A stretch of 64,000 bases of DNA from an uncultured bacterium (lineage in GTDB: Bacteria > Verrucomicrobiota > Kiritimatiellia > CAIKKV01 > CAITUY01): contig CAITUY010000031.1 of NCBI GenBank assembly GCA_903895695.1, forward strand, positions 18,689 to 82,688, written 5' to 3'. The first letter of the stretch is position 1, and each line of letters begins with the position of its first letter. Below are positions 45,533 through 54,743 of this stretch, piece after piece. The position numbers were made by a program, and so were the translations under genes. The notes beneath the pieces are model-generated. The model was given only the letters and a program-made list of their open reading frames with translations. It did no database searches and was not told the DNA's origin.

Positions 45533-46084
45533 ATGAGCAGGAAAACCTACAGGTTCACGCTGGTGATGCGAATGGCGGCGACCGCCGCGTGGCTCGCCCT
45601 GGCGATCGTGCTCGGGTACGGCGTCTTCTGGCTGTCGAAGAATTCCGGTCAGCCCTACGGGCTGTGGGTGGAGTATTATGGCGGAGAACAGTTCAACACG
45701 CCCCTTGCGCGCCGTGCGGAACTTCAGGTGTCGAAGAATTATGGGCGGGGTCACCCCGCCTTTGGCGTCCCGAAGGACCGGTTTTCAGACCGGTGGACGG
45801 GCTGGCTGTTGGTGCCCGAGACAGCCGAGTATGCGTTCTGCGCCTTTTCCGATGACGGCGTCAGGTTGTATCTTGATGATCGTGTTGTCATTGACAGCTG
45901 GCAACTCGGAGAGAACCGGGCACATGGGAATGTCAGGCTGGAAGCCGGATATCACGCCCTTCGGATCGAGCATTTTAACGCGGGGCGGCAAGCCTTCCTG
46001 TATGTCGAGTGGTGTGGCGGGCCGATTCCATCCAGTTCTCCACTCGGGATTCCATATGTTCGGAAGCAACGCCCAAAACCCTAG
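45533..46084 (+). CDS. Membrane-anchored PA14-like domain protein (second copy)
   Basis: A 183-residue protein with one N-terminal helix (about 12-34) and an extracytoplasmic PA14-like domain: WVEYYGGEQF, VPETAEYAFCAFSDDGVRLYLDD, GYHALRIEHFN and LYVEWCGGPIP. It is a paralogue of 38677-39240. The start at ATG 45533 is chosen because CGAGG lies 7-8 bp upstream; ATG 45527 is an alternative. It precedes the broken GT2 gene by 12 bp. Confidence 0.77.
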   Translation: MSRKTYRFTLVMRMAATAAWLALAIVLGYGVFWLSKNSGQPYGLWVEYYGGEQFNTPLARRAELQVSKNYGRGHPAFGVPKDRFSDRWTGWLLVPETAEYAFCAFSDDGVRLYLDDRVVIDSWQLGENRAHGNVRLEAGYHALRIEHFNAGRQAFLYVEWCGGPIPSSSPLGIPYVRKQRPKP

Positions 46085-46332
46085 GCATCTAACGTCATGA
46101 AAACAGTAAGCGTCGTCATCCCCCTCTACAACGAGGGCGCAACAATCCGGATCGTTCTGGACAGCATGCGTCGGTCCTTCGACGGGATTCCCGGCGTCAT
46201 GATCCGGTATGTCCTGGTCGACGACGGATCGACGGACGATACCGCCGAGGTGCTGCGGAACCTGGCCTCCGCCGATGCCTCGATACAGGTCGTCAGCCTG
46301 TTGCGCAATACGGGGCATCAACTGGCGCTCGT

Positions 46333-46502
46333 ATCCGGAATTGCGGCGGCCCGCGGCGATGCCTTTCTCATGATGGACGGGGACGGGCAGCATCCGCCGG
46401 ACGTCGGGGCATTGATGATCCGGAATTGCGGCGGCCCGCGGCGATGCCTTTCTCATGATGGACGGGGACGGGCAGCATCCGCCGGACGTCGGGGCATTGA
46501 TG
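46333..46502 (+). repeat. Perfect 85-bp tandem duplication
   Basis: Bases 46333-46417 and 46418-46502 are identical by eye. The unit starts ATCCGGAATTGCGG and ends with GGGGCATTGATG. In the single-copy ancestor the 6-bp word ATCCGG would occur at both ends of the unit; here it appears at 46333, 46418 and 46503. That is the geometry expected of slipped-strand or short-homology duplication. Because 85 is not a multiple of three, it shifts the reading frame. Confidence 0.95.
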
Positions 46503-46786
46503 ATCCGGGAGTGGCTTGGGAACGAACAGATCGATATTGTCCAAGGCGTGCGGCAGGGCGGCCAGGGGCTCTTCAAAGAATGGAGTGCCCGCTGGTTCTA
46601 TCGCCTGATCCGGCTGTTGATCCCGGAACTGAACCTGGTTCCCGGGGCCTCGGATTTCCGGGTGCTCACCAACCGCGTCCGGGAAGTGATGCTAAGCCAT
46701 CCGGACTGCCACCGGAATTTGCGGGTTTTTCTCGGCCAGTTTCGTTTTCAGACGACCTTGGTTCGCTATGTCTGCAAGGCGCGCCT

Positions 46787-46796
46787 GGGGGGGGGG
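46787..46796 (+). repeat. Ten-G homopolymer inside the GT2 gene
   Basis: Ten consecutive G within the codons for LGGGS of the broken glycosyltransferase. The current length keeps the C-terminal frame. Long G tracts in glycosyltransferase genes are known slippage sites for phase variation. Confidence 0.9.
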
Positions 46797-47249
46797 TCGA
46801 AATACAGCCTGCGGAAGATGATCAGGCTGGCGTTCGACGGGGTCTTCTCCTTCACGTATTTTCCGTTGCGTATCAACATATTCATCGCGGTCGTCCTGGT
46901 AAGTTTCGGTGGCGTGTTCCTGGCGTATTCGTGGATTGCCCGGTGGCGGGGGATGACGGTGTCGGGTTGGCCGTCGCTCGTCGGGCTAATCTGCCTTCTC
47001 TTCAGCGGCGTGTTTGCCATGCTGGCTATAATCTCGGAATATATCATTCTGATCCACGAAAGCACTCAGCGGACGCTGGCCCGCCTCGCGGCCCAGGAAC
47101 TGGAACGCGAACGCAGCGAGCGAAAGGGATCCGGCGGCTCGTAGTCGAGCCATCCTGACTGCGAGCCGCCGTTACTTCTCGTCCGCAGGGAGCACGGCGC
47201 ATCTGTAGACTTGGAGGCGCCCCCCTTCCATGGTATTCAATTCACACGC

Positions 47250-47999
47250 ATGAATGCCCCTGTTTCATCCGACGCCCTGCTGGCCCGAACGGTGGTCATC
47301 ATCCCGGCTTTCAACGAGGAGGCATCGGTCGGCAGTGTGCTGGACGAGCTACGCGCCGCCTTGCCGGGGGTGAGCGCGGTCGTCATCAGCGACGGCTCCA
47401 AGGATAGCACCAAGGCGGTTGCCGTTTCGCGCGGGGCCGCCGTTCTGGACATTCCGTGCAACCTGGGAGTGGGTGGAACCGTCCAGGCGGGCTTCCAGTA
47501 TGCCATCCGCAACGGGTATGATTACGTGATTCGCATCGACGCCGACGGTCAGCACCCCCCGACGGAGATCCCGAAGCTGATGGCCGCCATGGCCGAGGGC
47601 GGCGCCGATCTGGTGATCGGGACCCGGTTCGGGAACACCCGGCAGCGCGTCTCGACGCGGTTCCGCTACCTTGGCATCCGCGTGCTGTCGGCCTTCCTTT
47701 CGCGAATCTGCCGCAGTCCGGTCACCGATCCCACGTCCGGGTTCTGGATGCTGAGTCGGCCTCTGCTGGATTATTTCGCCAACTATTATCCGTCGGAATA
47801 TCCCGAGCCCGAGGCGTTGGCATTGATGCGGAGGCAAGGGTACGCCTATCGCGAGGTCCCCGTGCTGTTCCGGCTCCGGACGGCCGGAGAATCGTCGATC
47901 AAGCCGTGGGGCACCGTCTACTACGCGATCAAGGTAGGCCTGGCCCTGGTCGTCGATCGGCTGCGCGAAGTCAATCAACGGTTTGCCAAGGTGCATTAG
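47250..47999 (+). CDS. GT2-family glycosyltransferase (DPM1-like)
   Basis: A 249-residue GT-A transferase: TVVIIPAFNEEASVGSVLDE, SDGSKDST, CNLGVGGTVQAGFQYA and the metal-binding IDADGQHPP, then DLVIGTRF. This order is typical of polyprenyl-phosphate mannose/glucose synthases without C-terminal helices. Soluble members of this kind often work with DUF2304 membrane partners, and the next gene indeed starts with such a domain. ATG 47250 is used; an in-frame TTG lies at 47211. The upstream 105 bp hold no gene. Confidence 0.91.
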   Translation: MNAPVSSDALLARTVVIIPAFNEEASVGSVLDELRAALPGVSAVVISDGSKDSTKAVAVSRGAAVLDIPCNLGVGGTVQAGFQYAIRNGYDYVIRIDADGQHPPTEIPKLMAAMAEGGADLVIGTRFGNTRQRVSTRFRYLGIRVLSAFLSRICRSPVTDPTSGFWMLSRPLLDYFANYYPSEYPEPEALALMRRQGYAYREVPVLFRLRTAGESSIKPWGTVYYAIKVGLALVVDRLREVNQRFAKVH

Positions 48000-48015
48000 G
48001 GAAGACCCGCGCAAC

Positions 48016-50316
48016 ATGAACCCCCAGCAAATGATCGATGCGGTGCTGTTCTTCGTGTCCCAGTGGTGTGGGACTACCGCGCCGCGCTTTGCATCCACCT
48101 TCCTTGGCTTGGTGATTTGTGTCCTCACGGTGACCGGCCTGTGGGAGCGGCGGGTCCGGGCCGCCGCCGGCATCTTCCGGTTGGTCGCGGGCATCCTGCT
48201 GATCGTTATCGGGCTCGACACGTACATCCTCCACTGGCTGGTGGCCACGGACTTCCTGACCCGCATCCGGCTATTGATGGGGTTGCTGAGCGTAGTCGTG
48301 CTGGGGGTCACGCTGGAGGCCATCCGGCGCGATCAACTCAAGGAGCGCTATGCGCTGTTGTGGGTCGCCACGGGGCTGATCGTCCTGATGTGCGCTTTCT
48401 TCCCGCTGGCGCTCAGCTTTCTCACGAGCGTATTGGGCGTCCAGTATGCGACCGCCGCCGTCGCGGTTGTGTTTACATTCCTCGTGCTCGTCGCGTTTCA
48501 CTTTTCGATTGTGCTCTCGGGGTTCCACGAAAACCAGACGCGCATCGCCCAGCGGTGTGCCTTGCTGGAGGAACGACTGGAGCGGCTCGCCGCCGAGGTC
48601 GCCGTCCTCAAGGGCCTCCCGTCTCCCGCCGCGGCCGTCTCCCCGGCGTTTGAAACGGGGCCGGCTGGGCTCCGCGCGACCGCGTCCCTCAAGCGCCGCT
48701 GGCCTGGTTCCATCGTGGCGGTGCCGCTGGTGATCCTGGTGGCGACAGTGGCCGTCTACGTCGTCGGCCTGGCCACGCCTCAACCCATGATCGGCGACGA
48801 GGTCACGCACTACTACATGCTGGTGCGCCAGGAGCAGACCTGGCCCGCGCCGAACTTCAAGGCCGACATCCCCATGGGGTGGGGCGGGGTTGAACCCCGC
48901 AAGTATCCCCACACGTTCTTTTGGCACTACCTTGGAGCGACGCTCGACCGCGTCCTCGGGCCTTCGGTGGCAGTCGTGCAAACCTACCAGACAGTGTTCT
49001 GGCTCCAGTTCCTCGTGGCCGCCTTTTACCTGGCGCGGGGACGCGGCGGCGACCGACGGGCGACGCTGCTGTTCCTGCTCATTCTTGCCTCTCTGCCGAT
49101 GGGCATCATTTTCTCCGTGGCTTTCTATCAGGACGTGCCGGTGGCTGCGCAGATCCTGACGGCATTCTGCCTGCTGGACCGGCGGCGCTGGCTCTGGGCC
49201 TCTATCTTCGTGGCCGCGTCGCTGGCCATGAAGGAAACGGCAATTCTGTTTCTTCCGGCCTTCTTCTTGTTCCTCGCGTGGCGCTTGCTGATGCCGGTGA
49301 AGGACGCGGACCATCCGGCGGAACCGGTCCGGAAGCGTGCGGCACGACTGATCGCGGCACTGACGATGGCCGTGGTCATCCTTGGCATCTCGATGGGGCT
49401 GACGGCCCGGTTCCTGAGGGTCTACGCCCACGCCAACTATTATCCCGTGACGGAGCTTCAGCATTTCGTGAAGCATTGGCAGGCCCGATTGAATCCCGCG
49501 TCCGCGCCGACGCCCGCGGTGCCAGCCGTCGGCAACGGACCGGCGAAGCATGACGTCGCGGCGGTTACGGACACGGAGGCCGAGATCATTGCCAATCATC
49601 CGGGCGATCTGCGAAGGCCGGTCAATTTTATCATCTACGGCGGAGTGTTACTCTGGCTGGGCCTGCTGATGGGTGTCGCCGGTCGCGTCTGGGCCGCTCG
49701 ATCGTCGGTCGCGCCGGGTCTTCCCAACCCGCCGGTGTGGCCGCTGCTGGTGGGCGTCTCATACTGCCTCCCGCTGGCCTATGCTCTGCGCACAGCTCCG
49801 GATGCCCGTTTCTTCCTGCCGGGCATCCCCTTCCTGCTCCTGCCATTCGTGCAGTGGGCGGTTCGGTTGCCCCGGTCGAAGCTGATCGTCTCGATTGTCG
49901 CGGTGCTGGCGATCCTGCAAGGAGGCCAGGTGCTGGCCAAGACCTACCGGTTGCGTCAGGTCTCGCCCGACCTGCTCGCCGCCATCGAGTTCATCAAGAA
50001 GCACCCGACGTCACCCCGTACGGTGTTTATGTACCCCGAAGGGAATTACCGGCTCTTTCCCGTGCCGCATCAGTGGTATCTTGCCTACCATCTGAGGGAG
50101 TTCTGGAAAGGCGACAACGACACGCGGATCAAGATGCTTCATGAGTACGATGTCGGCGTCATCGTTGTGAAGAAACATTTGATCGCCCCGGTGGACGAGG
50201 CCATCACCGACTTGGGCGTATACCCGGACTACTTTGTCCGCGATATCAAGGCCGACCCGCGTTTCCGCAAGGTGTTCGACAACCCGGCGGTTACTCTCTA
50301 CCTCGTCCCGCCTTGA
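48016..50316 (+). CDS. DUF2304-like domain fused to a GT-C-like membrane glycosyltransferase
   Basis: A 766-residue protein. Residues 1-155 have four hydrophobic stretches with the DUF2304 pattern (LKERYALLWVATGLIVLM, then a hydrophobic pair, then a coiled coil EERLERLAAEVAVLKG near 190). DUF2304 is usually a separate small protein next to a GT2. From about residue 232 it becomes a polytopic GT-C-like enzyme whose first loop has GDEVTHYYMLV with an acidic pair. This fuses the anchor partner of the upstream GT2 to the transferase that would use its product (inference). It ends 1 bp before the convergent GT2. Confidence 0.75.
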   Translation: MNPQQMIDAVLFFVSQWCGTTAPRFASTFLGLVICVLTVTGLWERRVRAAAGIFRLVAGILLIVIGLDTYILHWLVATDFLTRIRLLMGLLSVVVLGVTLEAIRRDQLKERYALLWVATGLIVLMCAFFPLALSFLTSVLGVQYATAAVAVVFTFLVLVAFHFSIVLSGFHENQTRIAQRCALLEERLERLAAEVAVLKGLPSPAAAVSPAFETGPAGLRATASLKRRWPGSIVAVPLVILVATVAVYVVGLATPQPMIGDEVTHYYMLVRQEQTWPAPNFKADIPMGWGGVEPRKYPHTFFWHYLGATLDRVLGPSVAVVQTYQTVFWLQFLVAAFYLARGRGGDRRATLLFLLILASLPMGIIFSVAFYQDVPVAAQILTAFCLLDRRRWLWASIFVAASLAMKETAILFLPAFFLFLAWRLLMPVKDADHPAEPVRKRAARLIAALTMAVVILGISMGLTARFLRVYAHANYYPVTELQHFVKHWQARLNPASAPTPAVPAVGNGPAKHDVAAVTDTEAEIIANHPGDLRRPVNFIIYGGVLLWLGLLMGVAGRVWAARSSVAPGLPNPPVWPLLVGVSYCLPLAYALRTAPDARFFLPGIPFLLLPFVQWAVRLPRSKLIVSIVAVLAILQGGQVLAKTYRLRQVSPDLLAAIEFIKKHPTSPRTVFMYPEGNYRLFPVPHQWYLAYHLREFWKGDNDTRIKMLHEYDVGVIVVKKHLIAPVDEAITDLGVYPDYFVRDIKADPRFRKVFDNPAVTLYLVPP

Positions 50317-50317
50317 C

Positions 50318-51115
50318 TCAGGCGGCGCCCGCCGCCCTGCGCCTCGCCATGAGGCCGTAGATCGTCACGATGCCCCACCGGACGGCGCGATGCAGCACCA
50401 CTTGGGGCGAAAATCGGCCCGCATCCCCGGCCGCCGCCTGCAGTTCCTCCCGGAACTGTTGCACGTATCCCTGCCCGCTCAATGACCCGGGATGCCACCG
50501 GAATTCCGCCAGGGCCGGGCCCGGCACGTGCGTCCCCCCGCCCTGGCGCCATAGCCGCAGGATAAAGTCGTAGTCCCACGCGTATTTCAGGTCTTCTCGC
50601 AGCAGTCCCGCCTTCTCCAGCGCGCCGCGCCGGAAGAACATGGCCGGTTGCGAGATGTAGTTGATGGACTGGATCGTGAAACGGGATGAGAGCGGGAAGA
50701 AGGCCTCCTTGAAGCGGGTGATGCCGCGGCGGATCTCGATGCCTTCCTCATCCACGATGGGACAGCAGCCGAAACACAACGCCTTGTACGGGTGGCGCTC
50801 CATCCAGTCGGCGGCCCTGCGCAGGGCGCCCGGCCGGTAACGGTCGTCGGCATTCAGCCAACCGACCAGTTCGCCCGTGGCCAGCCGCAGGCCCTTGTTG
50901 ATGGCCGAGGCCGGGCCGTGGTCGGGCTCGGACACCAGATGGCTGATTGCCGCGCGGTGACGTTCCAGGATGGCGAGCGACCCGTCGGTGCTGCCGCCGT
51001 CAATGACGATGTGCTCGACCTCCACGCCGGCGTCGCGCTGAGCCTGGACGCTCCGGAGCGATTCCTCCAGAAAGCGGGCGCCGTTGAAGTTTGGCGTGAC
51101 GATCGATACTTGCAT
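50318..51115 (-). CDS. GT2-family glycosyltransferase
   Basis: A 265-residue GT-A transferase on the minus strand: VSIVTPNFNGARFLEESL, IDGGSTDGS, SEPDHGPASAINKGL, the DxD-type WLNADDRYRPGA, and SQPAMFFRRGAL with WDYDFILRLW. It resembles the GT2 at 37849-38670. It ends against the stop of the plus-strand membrane gene (1-bp gap) and starts 105 bp from recN, which reads the other way. It closes the glycan locus. Confidence 0.91.
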   Translation of the reverse strand: MQVSIVTPNFNGARFLEESLRSVQAQRDAGVEVEHIVIDGGSTDGSLAILERHRAAISHLVSEPDHGPASAINKGLRLATGELVGWLNADDRYRPGALRRAADWMERHPYKALCFGCCPIVDEEGIEIRRGITRFKEAFFPLSSRFTIQSINYISQPAMFFRRGALEKAGLLREDLKYAWDYDFILRLWRQGGGTHVPGPALAEFRWHPGSLSGQGYVQQFREELQAAAGDAGRFSPQVVLHRAVRWGIVTIYGLMARRRAAGAA

Positions 51116-51220
51116 ACTGGGCTGGCCAATACGGCAAAGCAGCGCCTGCCGTCAAGGCGAGAAGCACGACTCTACATTTAGCTCTGGAATTCACGACCCG
51201 CGGTTAGTATCGTCCGGCCC

Positions 51221-52888
51221 ATGCTGCAAACGCTCCGAGTGCGGAATCTCGCGCTGGTCGAAGACATCACCGTCGAGTTCGAGCCGGGATTGAACGTTAT
51301 CACCGGCGAGACCGGAGCCGGCAAATCCGTTATCATCGGCGCGCTGGGCCTGTTGCTCGGCGAGCGGGCCGACAAGTCGCTGATCCGGGCCGGCGCCGAT
51401 CAGTGCGTGGCGGAAGCCGTGTTCCACCTCGCGGATTCGTCGGACATCGACGCGATTCTCGATGAGGTCGGCCTCCCTGCCTGTGAGGAGGGGCAGCTCG
51501 TGATCCGCCGGACCCTCGCCCCGAATGGCTCGGGCAAGAGCATTGTCAACGACAGCGCCACGACCCTGCAGGTGCTCAAGCGCGTGGGCGAACGCCTGGT
51601 CGACATCCACGGCCCCTACGACCACCAATCGCTTCTCGGCACGGGCTTCCAACTCGATATCCTCGACGCGTTCGGGCACCTATGGGACGCGCGCGGCTCC
51701 TACGAGGCACTTTATGACGCCTACCGGGGACTGCAAACCGAGCGCAAGGGCCTCGAGACTGCCGACGCGCAGGACGTGGCCCAGCAGATCGAGTTGCTGA
51801 AGTTCCAGGTCAAGGAGATCGAGGACGCCAAGGTGGCCGAAGGCGAGGACGAGGCCATCGTGCTGGAGCAAGGGCAGGTGGGCAATGCCCAGCACATCCT
51901 CGAGCTCGCGGATGGTATCCGGAATGCCTTGGCGGACGGCGAGACGGCTGCGCTCGGGGGGCTGGCCTTCGCCCAGAAGGCACTGGGTGATCTTGCCGCC
52001 CTTATTCCTGAGGCCGGCGGCTGGCGCGACGAGGCGCACTCCATTGCCGTACAAATCCGTGAATTAGTCGATTCGGTCGAGCGACGGGTCAAGGATATCG
52101 AGGCCGATCCCCAGCGGCTTCAGTGGCTTGATGAGCGACTGGCGCAGTATCACCGGCTGAAGCGCAAATACGGCGCCACGATCCCGGAAATCCTGGCATT
52201 CCTCGAGCGGGTACGAACGCGGTTGCAGGATCTCGAGACCCGCGGCGAACGCTTGGTCGAACTCGATCGACGTATCGAGGAGGCCCGCGGCAAGGTGGAG
52301 CAGGCCGGGGCCAAACTCGGCAAGTCACGCCGCGGCGTGGCCGTCAAACTGGCGCAGACGATCACCGGCGAATTGAAAGACCTGGGCTTTCAGCACGGGG
52401 CGTTCGGCGTCGAGCTGGATGCCGTCGAACCCGGTCCCTCCGGGCTCGACGGCATCGAGTTCACCTTCGCGCCCAACGCCGGCGAACCGGCCCGCTGTCT
52501 CCGCGCGATCGCCTCGAGCGGCGAGATTTCGCGCGTCATGCTGGCGGTGAAAGCGGTCCTGGCCAACCATGACAGCATTCCCGTGCTGGTCTTTGACGAA
52601 ATCGACGCCAATGTCGGCGGCGCCATGGGCAAGGCGATCGGTGTGAAACTCGACCGCGTGGGCAAACACCATCAGGTCATGTGCATCACGCATTTGCCCC
52701 AGGTGGCTGTGTTCGGCCGCACGCATTTCGCCGTCAGCAAGGAAGTCACCGGCGGTCGGACGCGTACCCACATCGAGCGCCTGGCCAAGGATGACCGGGT
52801 CGAGGAAATCGCCCGCATGCTCGGCGGCCGCGACATGACGAGCGTCACGCTGAAACACGCCCGCGAAATGCTGCAGCAGGCGTCCTGA
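51221..52888 (+). CDS. recN: DNA repair protein RecN
   Basis: A 555-residue SMC-like ATPase of standard length. The Walker A motif GETGAGKS is at residues 29-36, the region after it reads SVIIGALGLLLGERAD, and the C-terminal half has the signature ASSGEISRVMLAVK and Walker B VLVFDEIDANVGG, then THLPQVA. A central coiled coil lies between about residues 150 and 370. RecN holds sister DNA together during double-strand break repair. The intergenic region of 105 bp upstream shows no clear LexA box to my eye. It ends 2 bp from the convergent GspM-like gene. Confidence 0.96.
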   Translation: MLQTLRVRNLALVEDITVEFEPGLNVITGETGAGKSVIIGALGLLLGERADKSLIRAGADQCVAEAVFHLADSSDIDAILDEVGLPACEEGQLVIRRTLAPNGSGKSIVNDSATTLQVLKRVGERLVDIHGPYDHQSLLGTGFQLDILDAFGHLWDARGSYEALYDAYRGLQTERKGLETADAQDVAQQIELLKFQVKEIEDAKVAEGEDEAIVLEQGQVGNAQHILELADGIRNALADGETAALGGLAFAQKALGDLAALIPEAGGWRDEAHSIAVQIRELVDSVERRVKDIEADPQRLQWLDERLAQYHRLKRKYGATIPEILAFLERVRTRLQDLETRGERLVELDRRIEEARGKVEQAGAKLGKSRRGVAVKLAQTITGELKDLGFQHGAFGVELDAVEPGPSGLDGIEFTFAPNAGEPARCLRAIASSGEISRVMLAVKAVLANHDSIPVLVFDEIDANVGGAMGKAIGVKLDRVGKHHQVMCITHLPQVAVFGRTHFAVSKEVTGGRTRTHIERLAKDDRVEEIARMLGGRDMTSVTLKHAREMLQQAS

Positions 52889-52890
52889 GC

Positions 52891-53391
52891 CTATTTCGTG
52901 ACCCGCTCCGCGGTCTCGAAGACCAGCTCCAGGCGGGCGGCGACGCCAGGTCGGTCTGAGGCTTCCAGCACGCACTCGGCCAGCACCCAGGGCGGTCGGC
53001 TCGCGGCGCCCGCCCGCTCCAATTCGGCGATCCGGTCGTACCGCGCTCCGGCCACGGTGACGGCCGACCGGCGTACCAGCCACCCCGCAAGGCTCGGGAC
53101 GGCCTCGAGGTTCACCACGTTGGTCACCACATCGGGGCACTGCCGGCCCAGGACGTCGGAGAGCGGCGGCGCGGCGGCTTCGATCCGTGTCCAGCATCGT
53201 ATGGCTTCCTCCTGGGCCCGTCTCGCCTCCTCCATCGCCATCACGGCACGCAGGTCCTGCACGCGCTTCCCATGACGTGCCACGAAGTCGGGAAGATCGA
53301 TCAACGTCCGGATCGTGAGCAACAGGCCGATCGCGAGCGCTGTGCCGGCCGCGATCCAGAGCACTTTGGGCAGCGTCCGGTCAGAGGTCAC
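52891..53391 (-). CDS. GspM-like protein (type II secretion-like)
   Basis: A 166-residue protein with one N-terminal helix (IAAGTALAIGLLLTI, about residues 12-28), a short coiled coil and a periplasmic ferredoxin-like part. Size and layout match GspM/PilO-type assembly proteins, which bind GspL. It overlaps the GspL-like gene by 11 bp and is the last gene of the minus-strand operon. Sequence conservation in this family is low, so the name depends largely on its neighbours. Confidence 0.55.
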   Translation of the reverse strand: MTSDRTLPKVLWIAAGTALAIGLLLTIRTLIDLPDFVARHGKRVQDLRAVMAMEEARRAQEEAIRCWTRIEAAAPPLSDVLGRQCPDVVTNVVNLEAVPSLAGWLVRRSAVTVAGARYDRIAELERAGAASRPPWVLAECVLEASDRPGVAARLELVFETAERVTK

Positions 53392-54739
53392 GCGGCACCT
53401 CCGCCATGATCGCGGCCGAGAGGCGGCCGTTCGCGTCGCCCTTGCGGTCCACCTTGGTCTTCCAGCCTTGCTTTTGCAGCCGCTGGGCCACCCGTTCAGC
53501 GTGAGCCCACGTCGGGACAGTTGCTTGGAGGATGACCCGCGAACGCGTAGCCATGAGCGACTGCACGCCGACCCCTTCGGCTTGGGCTGCGGCCAGGACG
53601 GCGCTGAGCGTGGCGGTAACCGGGGTACGGAAAGGAGCCAGAAGCGGCGCCGCGAGCCGGGTTCGTTCGGCCAGCGCGCGTTCGGCCCCGAGTCGGTCCT
53701 GGCCCGGTGGCAGCATCCGCTCCGAACCCGCGGCGCGGGCGGCCGTCGCGTGGAGCAACGCCTGCAGCCGGCCCAGCCGCTGGGCTGAGCCGATCATCCA
53801 GGCTGCGTTCACCAAGCATAAAATGAGTCCCGCGACCAGGCACACGGCGGCCGCTTTCAGCGGCGCCTTGCGTTGCCGTTCCGCCGCGGCCGGATGAGCG
53901 AGGCGTCCCTGCCGGGCGTCAAAGCGCAACGGGCCTGCGGTGAGCGCACGGATCGCGAGCGCACGGGCGAGAAAAGCATCAGGGTCGGGCGGGATCACGA
54001 GCGGTCCGGGCCAGCGTCCGGCCAGGGCGGTGTGCCGGGCCCGCGCGGCTTCGGCGTTGCGGGCGGACGGCCCGGTCCATACCCACAGGCACTCGGGTGT
54101 GTCTTCGGGAACATACAGGCGCAGTGCCCTGATGACCGCGTCCGGCTCGAAAGCCCGCCACGTGTGGGCGCCCAGCAGTTCCTCGCCCCGCCCGATGACC
54201 ACGGTGAACCGGTCATCGCTCTCGTAGACAACCGCCCGCATTGTGCCGGACGCGCTCGGCGGCATCTCGGCCAGAGACTGGGTCCAGAGGGCCAAGCCTT
54301 CGTGGTCGAGCACGTGCGGGGCTCCCCAGTCCGACGGGAACCCCTGCAGGCGTTTTTCGATGTCCGTGAGTCTGGCTCCCACCGCCAGGCCGCGTGATGA
54401 TCGCCCTCCCGGTGCGGGCCGGGCATCGACGATCTGGAACACGCAGTCCTCGATTGAAAAGGGGAGTTGGACGTCGAGCAGGGAGGGGAAGACACGCAAG
54501 GCTTTGCGAGGGGAGGCGAGTGGCGCCTCGACCCATCGGACGAAACTCTCGCGCTGGCGGAGGCACGCGGCGATGGCGGTTCGACTTTGCGCGGCGACCG
54601 GCGCTCCGTCCGGGCAGCGCTCGAGCCGGAGTCGCCCCAGCCGGCGGACAGCCCGGACCACTATGGGTTTCGCGGACGTATCGTCGATCCCAAGGGAATT
54701 ACGAGCCCACGGCGCAGCAGATGGCTGGCGGTCAATCAT
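53381..54739 (-). CDS. GspL/PilM-N-like inner-membrane assembly protein
   Basis: A 452-residue protein. The N-terminal cytoplasmic part of about 290 residues could be the actin-like fold of GspL. A single helix, KAAAVCLVAGLILCLVNAAWMI, lies near residue 300, followed by a coiled coil and a periplasmic C-terminus of about 130 residues. That order (cytoplasmic domain, one helix, small periplasmic domain) is the GspL plan, in which the cytoplasmic domain recruits the GspE ATPase. ATG 54739 starts 4 bp after the GspK-like stop. No other secretion genes are in the window. Confidence 0.6.
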   Translation of the reverse strand: MIDRQPSAAPWARNSLGIDDTSAKPIVVRAVRRLGRLRLERCPDGAPVAAQSRTAIAACLRQRESFVRWVEAPLASPRKALRVFPSLLDVQLPFSIEDCVFQIVDARPAPGGRSSRGLAVGARLTDIEKRLQGFPSDWGAPHVLDHEGLALWTQSLAEMPPSASGTMRAVVYESDDRFTVVIGRGEELLGAHTWRAFEPDAVIRALRLYVPEDTPECLWVWTGPSARNAEAARARHTALAGRWPGPLVIPPDPDAFLARALAIRALTAGPLRFDARQGRLAHPAAAERQRKAPLKAAAVCLVAGLILCLVNAAWMIGSAQRLGRLQALLHATAARAAGSERMLPPGQDRLGAERALAERTRLAAPLLAPFRTPVTATLSAVLAAAQAEGVGVQSLMATRSRVILQATVPTWAHAERVAQRLQKQGWKTKVDRKGDANGRLSAAIMAEVPRDL

Positions 54740-54743
54740 GGCG

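Larger units (their letters stand above)
46097..47144 (+). pseudogene. GT2 glycosyltransferase broken by an 85-bp tandem duplication
   Basis: Reading starts at ATG 46097 with VSVVIPLYNEGATI, VDDGSTDDT and the DxD-containing MMDGDGQHPPD, then shifts frame after 46417. The remaining frame (IDIVQGVRQGGQGLF onward, with two C-terminal helices near SFGGVFLAYSWIA and LICLLFSGVFAML) lies one base off. Removing one copy of the 85-bp repeat (46333-46417 or 46418-46502) restores a single 320-residue frame of the polyprenyl-phosphate glycosyltransferase type. As written, only about 115 N-terminal residues are in frame. The C-terminal part could restart at ATG 46455. Whether this is a real mutation, a phase state or an assembly artefact cannot be told. 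Confidence 0.85.

Noticed and set aside
47145..47249. Shared 15-base word GAGCACGGCGCATCT between this gap and the gene start near 39240
   Set aside because: The match does not extend, and the surrounding sequences differ; may be chance.
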